Notes: generated from the letters alone by a model not told the origin. 64,000 nt of DNA from Dysgonamonadaceae bacterium (GCA_031260045.1 JAIRKO010000054.1:1-64000), one strand, 5' to 3'; shown: positions 34,831 to 43,156, counted from the first letter of the stretch. A program made the numbers and translations.

Positions 34831-35739
34831 TTAGTAATTTGCAACTATTCTGCGCAAAAAATACCTCGCCAAACGTTTCCACGAAAAAAAGACGGTTTTA
34901 TTATCCAATACTTCATTTCGCGAAATAAATTGCGGATGTTTCAACGGAAAACTCATCGACGAAGCCGCCCACAAATATTTTTTCTTCTTTTTGGAAGTAT
35001 GCGACGCATTCGCATCACCAATCCCAATGTTTGTTACCATATTAACTACTGGATAAACAGCCAGTTGATTTTGCATCCGCAAACCAAAATAATATTGCAC
35101 ATCCCAAGTATTGATTCCGTATTTATTATGTAGCGCGTCGGGGATAAAGGATGAAAAATAAATTTCTTCCAATTTGTTGTTAAACAGCATTCTGCGCTTG
35201 TTTTTATGCGTTTCCCAAAAAGAGAAATTAACGTCGTAATTTTTCCAAGCCCGCCGCCAACTCGCCCATCCCCAAATGTGAACAGCAGAACTGAAATCGT
35301 AACTAAGTTCCTCATCTATAACGCCCGGCAAATAATTATTTCCGCTAATGTGTCCTATCCGATCATCATCTTTGTAGCGGACGAGCAACTCTTCGCAATA
35401 GGGGAAAAACGAAAGGTCGGGCAGGCAGTCATCTTCCAAAATCACACCCATTTCTTCCTGTTCAAAAAACCATGAAATAGCAGTGGTTACGGCTGTTTTA
35501 AGTCCTAAATTCCTGTCTTGAAAAAGTGTTTTTACTTCACACTCCCAATCAATGCGGCTGATAATGTTCCGGGTTTCGGCGCTGCGTTGCACCTCGTCCG
35601 GTTTGTCTGGACGAGGCGCATCGGCGGCGACATACAGTTTTTTCGGTTGAACTTGCCTGATGCGTTCAAAAACCTGTGCGGTTGTATCAGGTCTTGCAAA
35701 GACAACAAATAAAACGGGGATGTTATATTGGGTTTTCAT
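34831..35739 (-). CDS. glycosyltransferase-like protein (HlpA-type nucleotide-diphospho-sugar transferase)
   Basis: The 302-residue protein has PVLFVVFARPDTT at 8-20, then LYVAADAPRP and VILEDDCLPDLSFF (about 98-111) as the acidic metal site. HIWGWASWRRAWKNYD (about 152-167) is a strong signature of a Bacteroidetes family often annotated as nucleotide-diphospho-sugar transferase. No membrane helix. It stands behind a long structured leader carrying a C/G homopolymer (35974-35983), so expression may be switchable. Confidence 0.75.
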   Translation of the reverse strand: MKTQYNIPVLFVVFARPDTTAQVFERIRQVQPKKLYVAADAPRPDKPDEVQRSAETRNIISRIDWECEVKTLFQDRNLGLKTAVTTAISWFFEQEEMGVILEDDCLPDLSFFPYCEELLVRYKDDDRIGHISGNNYLPGVIDEELSYDFSSAVHIWGWASWRRAWKNYDVNFSFWETHKNKRRMLFNNKLEEIYFSSFIPDALHNKYGINTWDVQYYFGLRMQNQLAVYPVVNMVTNIGIGDANASHTSKKKKKYLWAASSMSFPLKHPQFISRNEVLDNKTVFFSWKRLARYFLRRIVANY

Positions 35740-36070
35740 TTTTTGTTTTTTTATAAATCAATGATAGTAAGATCTGTGTAACGATGGGATTTCTCCGGTT
35801 GCAGCAAAGACGCGCCTTACGTCGCCTATCCGGAGAGGTTGATTTTGGCTGACTCAATCACTCTTTGTTGCAACAGGGTAAACGCAAGAAAGTCCCGATG
35901 AAAATTCACCGGGACTTTCAGGTAAGAAAATAGAAATAGGGAGTTATGTATATATCTGGCTACAAGGAACTTACCCCCCCCCCACCATAAGGATTGTAGC
36001 GCTTTATTAGCGAAGTGTTTAAATAACAAATATGCAGTAATGCAAGTGTTCATTGGGGTAATTAATTATT
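35740..36070 (-). other. long structured leader upstream of the glycosyltransferase gene
   Basis: This ~330-base stretch separates a strong minus-strand promoter (36077-36086) from the GT start at 35739. It holds a 10-G tract on the minus strand and a perfect 10-bp hairpin (GAAAGTCCCG/CGGGACTTTC, 35888-35897 with 35910-35919). A second stem is CTCCGG/CCGGAG, near 35792-35838. A 75-codon frame (35826-36053) begins soon after the promoter and ends in the second stem; it resembles no family I know. A regulatory leader or unrecognised structured RNA is possible. Confidence 0.4.
35974..35983. repeat. homopolymer tract, 10 C on plus (10 G on minus)
   Basis: TTACCCCCCCCCCACC is one of only two C tracts of 10 or more that I saw in the window; the other is at 63812. 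It lies in the leader and small open frame before a glycosyltransferase gene. Slippage would change the frame of the 75-codon ORF. Confidence 0.8.
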
Positions 36071-36076
36071 TGGAGG

Positions 36077-36086
36077 TGCAAATATA
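36077..36086 (-). promoter_or_regulatory. -7 promoter element (TATATTTGCA on minus)
   Basis: The minus strand reads TATATTTGCA, an exact consensus match. It points leftward into the structured leader and the GT gene at 34831-35739. Confidence 0.55.
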
Positions 36087-36143
36087 TAAAAAAATCGGCA
36101 ATTGTATCGGGGCGAAGGAAATTTTGGATGCAATTATATTGTC

Positions 36144-36181
36144 ACTTGGATTGCTTCAGGCTTCGCTTTCGCTGATGACGT
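36144..36181. repeat. interspersed repeat, type B half copy
   Basis: GGATTGCTTCAGGCTTCGCT followed by TCGCTGATGACG matches the right half of 2081-2169. Confidence 0.5.
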
Positions 36182-36283
36182 GTACGATAAATTTACACCC
36201 GAAATTAATTTGCGAATTTGTTAAAATTCAGTCAATATGTTTAATTTTTATATATAAAAAGTTTTTATTATTAATTTTTTCAT

Positions 36284-36293
36284 TATATTTGCA
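36284..36293 (+). promoter_or_regulatory. -7 promoter element (TATATTTGCA)
   Basis: This is an exact consensus match 65 bases upstream of the S74/T9SS protein gene. Confidence 0.65.
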
Positions 36294-36357
36294 ACCACTA
36301 TTAGAAATAGTGAGTTTATTAGAAATTTGTTTAACGAATGTTTGAATTTTTTGTTAT

Positions 36358-37686
36358 ATGAAAAAGATTTTTTTATCAATCATGTTATTCGCTTTTATCG
36401 CGAATGCGTCGGCGCAACTTAATGTTACTTCGGCAGGAGATGTGGGAATAGGAACGACAAGTCCCAGAAGCAAGTTGGATGTTGTCGGTAATATTAATTT
36501 GTCGGGGAATCCCGCCAATATTATTGCTTGGCAAACAGGCGTTCCTATTATATTTAGGGTGAACGGCAGCATTTTAGCCGGAAATACAGGCAGTTCGGGA
36601 AAGACTAACGTATCGTTTGGATATCAGGCGCTTTCTTCCAATCCAACAGGTGGTAGCTACAATACCGCCATCGGATATCCCGCGCTCACCAACAATACAA
36701 CGGGCTACGAAAATGCCGCCATTGGTTACGCACTTCTCAGCAATACGACAGGCTACCACAATGTTGCTGTTGGTGATTTGTCGCTTTCCAATAATACAAC
36801 AGGCAATAATAATACTGCTATTGGCGTTGAAGCAGGCACCGAAACAGCCAATCTAAGCAACACTATAGCTCTTGGTTATAATGCAAAAGCCACCGCAAGC
36901 AATCAGGCACGAATCGGCAACAGCAGCGTTACCAGCATCGGCGGTTCTGTTGCATGGACTAATTTTTCGGACAAACGGGCAAAGAAAAACATCCGGACAG
37001 ATGTACCGGGACTTGACTTTATCAACCGCCTGCAACCGGTTACTTACAACCTTGATTTAGGCGCTATGGACAAACTGCTGAATATTGGCGAAAGGCTCGG
37101 TAAGGACGGATTGCCTCAAGAATTATCGGACATAGAAAAAGAAGCAAGGGAAGCGAAAGAAAAAACAGTACAAACCGGCTTTCTCGCGCAGGATGTGGAA
37201 GATATCGCCAAAAGCATCGGTTACGATTTCAGCGGTGTGGATGTGAGCGGCGGTATTTACGGATTGCGGTATGCGGAATTTGTGGTGCCTTTGGTGAAAG
37301 CCGTGCAGGAACTCAGCGAGCAAAACGAACGCTTGCAGGCATTGGTTTACAGTTTGTTGGAAAAAGATGCGTCCGCTGCTTTGCTGAAAAGCGACAACGC
37401 AACCGGATTGCAGGAGGCGGCAAGCAAGGGTGCTTCCCTGCAACAAAACAGCCCCAACCCATTCAATCAATCTACGGTTATTCGTTATACTTTGTCGCAA
37501 AGCGGAAAACCGGCGCAGATTGTAATCAGCAATACCGCAGGGGCAATTGTTCGGCAAATACCGCTTCAATCGGGAACGGACAGCGTTACGATTGAGGGCG
37601 GCGCACTTTCTGCCGGCGTTTATTATTATTCTCTTTATGTGGGCAGTGGTTTGATTGATACGAAAAAGATGATATTAACGAAATAA
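36358..37686 (+). CDS. secreted tail-fibre-like protein: head repeats, S74 chaperone, T9SS tail
   Basis: The 442-residue protein has a signal peptide (to NASAQ, about 20) and 5-6 head-like repeats around residues 75-185 of the form NxAIGxxALxxNTTG. A peptidase S74 intramolecular chaperone domain starts near 200, with Ser204 and nearby Lys in SDKRAKKNI and helices around FLAQDVEDIAKSIGYDF. A Ser/Ala linker follows, then a type A type-IX-secretion signal (NSPNPFNQSTVIRYTL ... GVYYYSLY ... TKKMILTK). It is probably an adhesin-like trimer exported through the outer membrane. S74 cleavage would remove the sorting tail, which is odd. Own promoter at 36284. Confidence 0.85.
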   Translation: MKKIFLSIMLFAFIANASAQLNVTSAGDVGIGTTSPRSKLDVVGNINLSGNPANIIAWQTGVPIIFRVNGSILAGNTGSSGKTNVSFGYQALSSNPTGGSYNTAIGYPALTNNTTGYENAAIGYALLSNTTGYHNVAVGDLSLSNNTTGNNNTAIGVEAGTETANLSNTIALGYNAKATASNQARIGNSSVTSIGGSVAWTNFSDKRAKKNIRTDVPGLDFINRLQPVTYNLDLGAMDKLLNIGERLGKDGLPQELSDIEKEAREAKEKTVQTGFLAQDVEDIAKSIGYDFSGVDVSGGIYGLRYAEFVVPLVKAVQELSEQNERLQALVYSLLEKDASAALLKSDNATGLQEAASKGASLQQNSPNPFNQSTVIRYTLSQSGKPAQIVISNTAGAIVRQIPLQSGTDSVTIEGGALSAGVYYYSLYVGSGLIDTKKMILTK

Positions 37687-37702
37687 AAAAGGAGTAAATA
37701 AA

Positions 37703-38203
37703 ATGAAAACAATAAAATTTATATTTGCACTGCTTGCTCTGGGTATGGGCATGGCTTGCACTGAAAATAATGCGTTGGAACAGGAAGTGGATAAATTTTC
37801 CATACAGGAGTTGAACAGCAATGAGAAACCGAAATCAATTCCAACCATCGCCGACTTGAATGTTCCACCCAGTTGCGTGAACTATTTAAAAATGCAACGC
37901 GACTCGGTTTATCTGATTAACAGCGAGGAAGAATGGGCAAACATCTTTACCTGCGGGAGTAGTCCAAAAATAGATTTTTCAACAAAAACGCTATTAGTTG
38001 CGTGGGGCATTGCGCCCAGCGGCATAGCCAATGTTTCGAAAAAACTTCTATTCGCGAATAATATATATACCTTAACGGTTGATGTTATATTAGGTATGAC
38101 AGCCTCACCGGAAAGTTGGTGTATTGTTTTAATTACGGATAAAATAAATACGCAAAATATTATCTTGAACCTGAAAAAATATTTAGGCAATGAAATCTTA
38201 TAA
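37703..38203 (+). CDS. lipoprotein with PrcB-like C-terminal domain
   Basis: The 166-residue protein has a signal peptide and lipobox (GMGMAC, Cys19), then a charged linker. A domain from about 70 (SVYLINSEEEWANIF ... IDFSTKTLLVAWG) looks like the PrcB_C fold. In Treponema denticola PrcB is a lipoprotein needed to form the subtilisin-type protease complex dentilisin. Here the next gene, overlapping by 14 bases, is a subtilase, so a chaperone or inhibitor role is attractive. The domain call is from pattern memory only. Confidence 0.55.
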   Translation: MKTIKFIFALLALGMGMACTENNALEQEVDKFSIQELNSNEKPKSIPTIADLNVPPSCVNYLKMQRDSVYLINSEEEWANIFTCGSSPKIDFSTKTLLVAWGIAPSGIANVSKKLLFANNIYTLTVDVILGMTASPESWCIVLITDKINTQNIILNLKKYLGNEIL

Positions 38204-39968
38204 ATTTTTCTTATCTGTTATTGCGCTTATTTTTCTTTTTGAAAGCGGTATCAATGCGCAAGCACCTTATTATTATTATAATGGGGAAAAACAATATTTT
38301 AATTTGGACAAAAGCCGTTTATTTGTTTCCGTTGCGGATACATCTCAACTAAATGAAGTTTTGGATATTCAAAAGGCAAAATTTAAAAGAGATATACCCG
38401 TTAACAGACAAGTTAGAAAGGAATATTCAAAAAGGTACTGGATGGAATTAAGTTTACCGGATAGTCTTTCGGAAAATCAATATCAGAGCAAAATAGCGTT
38501 GATAAAACAGAATAATAATGCTGTTATTGCGCCTTATTTTGTCAACCGGTCAGGCAAGAAAACAGGACTTTCCAATTTTCTGTATGTAAAACTCAAAACA
38601 TTGAATGATACAATAATTCTCAAACAGCAGGCATTAAATTATAGTGCCACTATTGTTTGTCAGGATGAGTTTATGCCTTTATGGTTTGTTGTAAGTGTTA
38701 CTCCCGCGTCAAATTACAATGCAATGGAGCTTGCAAATGTTTTTTATGAATCAGATTTGTTTCAATCGGCAGAACCAGACTTTATTGTCGAAAATCTGCT
38801 GGCTTGTACCAACGATGCCTATTTTAACGACCAGTGGGGATTAAAAAACACGGGGCAACATGATGGAACAGCCGGCATTGATATTAAGATGTGCGATGCA
38901 TGGCAAATATCAACAGGCAGTAATGTTATTGTTGCCGTATTGGACGAGGGTATAGAATTAAACCATCCTGATTTGGCTGCAAATATCTATTCGCAGAGTT
39001 ACGATACCGAAAATGGTACTTCGCCAAGCATTGTCAGGGGTAATCACGGAACGGCTTGTGCCGGAATAGCTGGTGCAATAAGCAATAATAATGCAGGTAT
39101 TGCAGGGGTTGCACCAAATTCCACATTAATATCCATAAGTAATAGTTTGTCTTTGACTCCATTAATAAGGCAGCAACTTGCCGATGGAATAAATTGGGCA
39201 TGGCAACATGGAGCGGATGTAATTAGTAATTCGTGGGCACATCCTGATTTAGCAGGAAATTATATAACGGATGCTGTAAATAATGCTACATCACAAGGGC
39301 GAAATGGCTTGGGTTGCGTTCTTGCATTTTGTACGCAAAACTGGAATGATTCCGTTGCTTATCCTGCTACGTTGCCGAATGTTATTGCTGTTGGTGCAAT
39401 TACGCCTACCGGAAGCCGTGCAAGTTTTTCAAATTACGGAAGTGAGTTAGATGTTGTTGCTCCCGGTGTATATGTTCCAACAACAGACAGGCAAGGAGAT
39501 AATGGCTACAATTATTCATCAAAACCCAACGATTATTCCAACAGGGATTATACACAGCGGTTCGATGGTACATCTGCGGCAACACCACATGTTGCCGGTA
39601 TTGCCGCCCTCGTTCTATCGGTAAATCCAAGTCTCACAGGACAACAAGTTCGTAATATTATAGAAAGTACCGCCCAGAAAGTAGGCGGTTACAACTATCA
39701 AACAACCAGTGGGCATCCCAACGGTACATGGAACAATGAAATGGGTTATGGTTTAGTGAATGCCTATGCCGCCGTGCAAACCGCGTGTCCAACGGTTAAT
39801 TTCACCAATCGCACCGTCACTTCCAACACGACTGTTTCGGGTTGCAACATTTATGTCCAAAACGTAACCGTTACGGGCGGCGCAAAACTTACGCTCAACG
39901 CCACTGGCTCAACCCATATCGGGAGTAATGTTAACGTAGAGCTTGGCTCGCAATTGGAAATCAAGTAG
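38190..39968 (+). CDS. secreted subtilisin-like serine peptidase (S8)
   Basis: The 592-residue protein has a signal peptide (to about 24, GINAQA), an inhibitor-like propeptide region to about 200, and a catalytic domain beginning WGLKNTGQHDGTAGIDI. The catalytic triad is Asp in VAVLDEGIELNHPDL (about 251), His in GNHGTACAG (about 287) and Ser in DGTSAATPHVAG (about 461). The last ~60 residues form a small beta domain (VTVTGGAKLTLNA ... LGSQLEIK) rather than a clear T9SS tail. It is expected in the periplasm or outside the cell. Coupled to the PrcB-like lipoprotein gene. Confidence 0.88.
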   Translation: MKSYKFFLSVIALIFLFESGINAQAPYYYYNGEKQYFNLDKSRLFVSVADTSQLNEVLDIQKAKFKRDIPVNRQVRKEYSKRYWMELSLPDSLSENQYQSKIALIKQNNNAVIAPYFVNRSGKKTGLSNFLYVKLKTLNDTIILKQQALNYSATIVCQDEFMPLWFVVSVTPASNYNAMELANVFYESDLFQSAEPDFIVENLLACTNDAYFNDQWGLKNTGQHDGTAGIDIKMCDAWQISTGSNVIVAVLDEGIELNHPDLAANIYSQSYDTENGTSPSIVRGNHGTACAGIAGAISNNNAGIAGVAPNSTLISISNSLSLTPLIRQQLADGINWAWQHGADVISNSWAHPDLAGNYITDAVNNATSQGRNGLGCVLAFCTQNWNDSVAYPATLPNVIAVGAITPTGSRASFSNYGSELDVVAPGVYVPTTDRQGDNGYNYSSKPNDYSNRDYTQRFDGTSAATPHVAGIAALVLSVNPSLTGQQVRNIIESTAQKVGGYNYQTTSGHPNGTWNNEMGYGLVNAYAAVQTACPTVNFTNRTVTSNTTVSGCNIYVQNVTVTGGAKLTLNATGSTHIGSNVNVELGSQLEIK

Positions 39969-40080
39969 AGACACGGTACGATTTGTACACAAAAACGCAA
40001 AGGCGCGAAGTAATATTTTAATAAAAACTTCACGCTTTCGCGTTTTTGCATACGGTTATATTTTTACGCAGCAGTGTTTT

Positions 40081-40123
40081 CTCCGGATTGCTTCACCGCT
40101 TCGCTTTCGCGGTAACGCGCAGT
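40081..40123. repeat. interspersed repeat, type B half copy
   Basis: CTCCGGATTGCTTCACCGCTTCG... ends GCAGTGAC. It lies in the 329-base gap between the subtilase and sigma-factor genes, which otherwise holds only the sigma promoter. Confidence 0.5.
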
Positions 40124-40274
40124 GACAATTTAAAAATGTACTCAGGTGAATTTAATTTCGTCAATGCCACGTAACTATTTAATTATGCTATTGTTATCTA
40201 TTAATTTATAACACGAAAAGCACAAAGTAATAAAAATCTTTACGATTTTTAAGGAAAAGGATAATATTTTTATA

Positions 40275-40284
40275 TACCTTTGCA
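40275..40284 (+). promoter_or_regulatory. -7 promoter element for the sigma-factor operon (TACCTTTGCA)
   Basis: TACCTTTGCA lies just before the sigma-factor gene. Transcription should begin near 40290, so the coding start must be downstream. This is why I use the GTG at 40298 and not the TTG at 40280 inside the promoter. Confidence 0.6.
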
Positions 40285-40297
40285 AAAATTTTTTATT

Positions 40298-40876
40298 GTG
40301 TTTAGAAGAATCAGCATATCCAGACAGTCGGACGAAGAAGTCTTAAGACGTTATAGAGATTCGGGAAACACCGAATACTTCGGGAAATTATATAATAGGT
40401 ATATTCCCCTCCTCTACGGTATTGCCCTGAAATACCTGAATGATACGGAAAGTGCGGAAAATGCGGTGATGCAACTTTTTGAAAATTTGCTCGAAAACAT
40501 TACCCAATACGATATTCCCAATTTCCGTACATGGATTTTTTCGGTGATGAAAAACCACTGTTCACAAATATTACAGAAAAAAGACAGTCGGGAAATAATT
40601 ACGGATTTCGATACCGAAACAACGGAAACGGAAGAACGGGATGAATTTTTGGACTTGTTTGATAAAAGCGATAACAATAAGGAAAAACAGGAACAGTTGA
40701 AATCCAGTATAAAGAAACTACCTGTAGAACAGCGAATTACTATTATTCGTTTCTTCATAGAAGAAATGTCCTTTGCCGACATTTCCGATACAACCGAATA
40801 TAGTTTAAAGCAAGTACAAAATTATATTCAAGACGGGATACGGAATTTGAAAAATTATATTGAAACAAACAGCTGA
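40298..40876 (+). CDS. ECF-type RNA polymerase sigma factor
   Basis: The protein is about 192 residues from GTG 40298 (MFRRISISRQSDEE). Region 2 spans DEEVLRRYRDSGNTEYFGKLYNRYIPLLYGIALKYL ... FRTWIFSVMKNHC. Region 4 is LPVEQRITIIRFFIEEMSFADISDTTEYSLKQVQNYIQDGIRNLK, a helix-turn-helix. The stop overlaps the ATG of the TonB-like gene by 1 base, so the two are co-expressed. From sequence it resembles Bacteroidetes sigma factors partnered with inner-membrane TonB-like proteins. Confidence 0.85.
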   Translation: MFRRISISRQSDEEVLRRYRDSGNTEYFGKLYNRYIPLLYGIALKYLNDTESAENAVMQLFENLLENITQYDIPNFRTWIFSVMKNHCSQILQKKDSREIITDFDTETTETEERDEFLDLFDKSDNNKEKQEQLKSSIKKLPVEQRITIIRFFIEEMSFADISDTTEYSLKQVQNYIQDGIRNLKNYIETNS

Positions 40877-41712
40877 TGAGTTTAATCCGTTACATGCAGG
40901 GAATTAGGAAAGGGAGTGAAATCAATCGCCTCGAACGGAAAGCGATAGGCAATCGGTTTTTGTCCGAAGCGATGGAAGGTTACGATAAATTCCGCAAAGG
41001 CGGGGGACACGAAATTCGCATAAAAAGAATGCAATCAGGTGTTTCCGCCCAAACCAGACCTTCAAATTATTCTACTGTACATCATTGGGGTATTGTCGCA
41101 GGCATTCCTTTAATTGTCGCGATCGCCATCGCAGGATATTTTTTGTGGAACCGGGACGAGCCGGAAGTCGTACTTGTAGACAAAACAATTTCAGAGCCAT
41201 TGGACGCAACGCCCGCTGAAATACCGGATGAAAACGCCGTTGCCAATATTCCCGTAAAGCAAGAAACAGAAACAAATCGCGTCGTCGAAACCGACAACCC
41301 GCAAGAACCGACAATCGCTGAAGAAATAAAAAACGTACCGGTTGCGGATAATCCGCCGGGACAGAATCCTCCTCAACCAACGCCCGTTGATTCGACCGCA
41401 AAAAAAGAAGTTGCCGCCGCCAACGCAAACAAAGAAGAAAAAAAACCGGCTATTGCCGAACCGACCATAGGACACAGGGCGTATAGCGAATATTTGAGAA
41501 ACAATTTGGTTCGCCCGGAGGATGAAGAATGTAAAACGGCAACCGGATCCGTCACCCTCTCGTTTTCCATTGATAAAAACGGACATCCGTATAACATCCG
41601 CGTCATAAAATCGCTTTGTCCTTTAGCCGACGGGGAAGCCATCCGTTTGGTAAAGAACGGTCCGCCCTGGACTATAGGCGAATCGTTTGCGACGGTAAGC
41701 GTCCATTTTTAA
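40876..41712 (+). CDS. TonB-like energy transducer / membrane partner of the sigma factor
   Basis: The 278-residue protein opens with a cytoplasmic segment (YMQGIRKGSEINRLERKAIGN ... FLSEAMEGYDKF) that I recognise from TonB-type proteins encoded beside Bacteroidetes sigma factors. One membrane helix follows (about 75-92, IVAGIPLIVAIAIAGYFLW), then a long Pro/Glu/Ala/Lys periplasmic linker (about 100-195) and a TonB C-terminal domain (SEYLRNNLVRP ... GSVTLSFSIDKNG ... GPPWTIG). It could power an outer-membrane receptor or sense its state. Next downstream is the dTDP-sugar operon. Confidence 0.8.
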   Translation: MSLIRYMQGIRKGSEINRLERKAIGNRFLSEAMEGYDKFRKGGGHEIRIKRMQSGVSAQTRPSNYSTVHHWGIVAGIPLIVAIAIAGYFLWNRDEPEVVLVDKTISEPLDATPAEIPDENAVANIPVKQETETNRVVETDNPQEPTIAEEIKNVPVADNPPGQNPPQPTPVDSTAKKEVAAANANKEEKKPAIAEPTIGHRAYSEYLRNNLVRPEDEECKTATGSVTLSFSIDKNGHPYNIRVIKSLCPLADGEAIRLVKNGPPWTIGESFATVSVHF

Positions 41713-41741
41713 TATGCCCTAAAAGCAGTTTCCACGCATTT

Positions 41742-42281
41742 ATGAAATATATTGAAACGGAAATATCCGGTCTGTGGATTATAGAGCCGGAAGTTTTTAC
41801 CGACGCACGCGGCTATTTCATGGAAACCTACAAAAAAGAATCTTTTGAACAACAAATCGCTCCCGTCAATTTTATACAGGATAACGAATCCAAATCTTCT
41901 TACGGAGTTTTTCGCGGACTGCATTATCAGGAAGACGATACCGCTCAGGCAAAATTAGTAAGGGTGATTGATGGGAAAGTATGGGATGTTGCGGTGGACG
42001 TCCGCAAAAATTCCCCTGCTTTCGGGAAATATTACGCAGTAGAATTATCGTCCGAAAACAAACGGCAGTTCTTTATTTCGAGAGGTTTTGCACATGGTTT
42101 TCTCGTTTTGAGCGAAACGGCTGTTTTTTCCTACAAAGTAGATAATCATTATTCCCCTTCCACCGAAAGAACGTTGAACTGTTTCGACCCGGACATTGCC
42201 ATTCAATTCCCGATTGACAAATCGCTGTTGAAATTATCCGAAAAAGATCGGTTCGGGAAACCGTTAAAAGAACTTTTTTAA
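41742..42281 (+). CDS. rfbC: dTDP-4-dehydrorhamnose 3,5-epimerase
   Basis: The protein is 179 residues from the ATG at 41742; an in-frame ATG at 41616 lies inside the TonB-like gene. It is the RmlC cupin: GLWIIEPEVFTDARGYFMETY at the start, FIQDNESKSSYGVFRGLHYQ with the active-site His, and SRGFAHGFLVLSE. It epimerises dTDP-4-keto-6-deoxyglucose. rfbA follows with no gap. Confidence 0.94.
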   Translation: MKYIETEISGLWIIEPEVFTDARGYFMETYKKESFEQQIAPVNFIQDNESKSSYGVFRGLHYQEDDTAQAKLVRVIDGKVWDVAVDVRKNSPAFGKYYAVELSSENKRQFFISRGFAHGFLVLSETAVFSYKVDNHYSPSTERTLNCFDPDIAIQFPIDKSLLKLSEKDRFGKPLKELF

Positions 42282-43145
42282 ATGAAAGGAATTATTTTAG
42301 CCGGCGGAAGCGCCACCCGCCTCTACCCTTTATCGAAATCCATATCCAAACAAATCATGCCGGTGTATGACAAACCGATGATTTATTACCCGTTATCGGC
42401 TTTGATACTTGCCGGAATCAGAGAAATACTGATTATTTCCACGCCCCGCGACTTGCCCATGTTTAGGGAATTGCTCGGAACGGGTGAAACGCTGGGGATG
42501 CGGTTTGATTACATTGTTCAGGAAAAGCCCAACGGATTGGCGCAGGCTTTTGTACTGGGCGAACGGTTTATCGGCGACCGTCCAGCTTGTCTGATTTTGG
42601 GCGACAATATTTTTTACGGACAGGGTTTCAGCGGTATTCTCGCCAAAGCCAAAGACGTGAAAGACAATGCCTGTATTTTCGGCTATTCGGTGAAAGATCC
42701 CAGAGCCTACGGCGTAGTGGAATTTGACGAGTCGGGCAAAGTTCTTTCCATTGAAGAAAAGCCCGAAACGCCTCGCTCGACTTACGCCGTTCCCGGATTG
42801 TATTTCTACGATAATTCGGTTGTTGCAAGGGCAAAAGCCTTAAAGCCTTCTGTGCGAGGAGAATACGAAATTACCGATTTGAACCGGACTTATTGGCAGG
42901 AAGGAAAATTAAAAGTAGAAATTTTCGGACGGGGTTTTGCATGGCTGGATACCGGCAATAGTGACAGTTTGCTGGAAGCCTCCAATTTTGTGGCGACCAT
43001 TCAAAAACGGCAAGGTTTTTATGTTTCCTGCATCGAAGAAATTGCATGGAGAAAAGGTTGGATTGATGATGCGCAATTGGAAAAAGCGGGAAAAGCGTTG
43101 GATAAAACCGATTACGGGAAATATATTCTTTCTTTAATTGCTTAA
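42282..43145 (+). CDS. rfbA: glucose-1-phosphate thymidylyltransferase
   Basis: The enzyme makes dTDP-glucose from glucose-1-P and dTTP. The 287 residues are typical. The N-terminal signature MKGIILAGGSATRLYPLS...SKQIMPVYDKPMIYYPLS, LGDNIFYG (metal Asp) and SIEEKPETPRS are present. It directly follows rfbC and precedes a methyltransferase gene by 11 bases. Confidence 0.96.
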   Translation: MKGIILAGGSATRLYPLSKSISKQIMPVYDKPMIYYPLSALILAGIREILIISTPRDLPMFRELLGTGETLGMRFDYIVQEKPNGLAQAFVLGERFIGDRPACLILGDNIFYGQGFSGILAKAKDVKDNACIFGYSVKDPRAYGVVEFDESGKVLSIEEKPETPRSTYAVPGLYFYDNSVVARAKALKPSVRGEYEITDLNRTYWQEGKLKVEIFGRGFAWLDTGNSDSLLEASNFVATIQKRQGFYVSCIEEIAWRKGWIDDAQLEKAGKALDKTDYGKYILSLIA

Positions 43146-43156
43146 AAAACAGTAAA

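Noticed and set aside
35826..36053. 75-codon minus-strand frame as a confident protein gene
   Set aside because: No recognisable domain, it contains the G10 tract and ends inside a hairpin; more likely leader sequence or a switchable short frame, so it is described within the leader entry only.
36574..36900. Minisatellite in the S74 protein gene as a recombination-prone repeat
   Set aside because: The head repeats are visible at protein level but diverged at DNA level, so recent tandem expansion is not supported.
36358..37686. Prophage tail-fibre gene
   Set aside because: The protein has an N-terminal signal peptide and a T9SS tail and no other phage genes are nearby, so it is a secreted cell protein.
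40280..40297. TTG start for the sigma-factor gene
   Set aside because: The codon lies inside the TACCTTTGCA promoter word, upstream of the expected transcription start.
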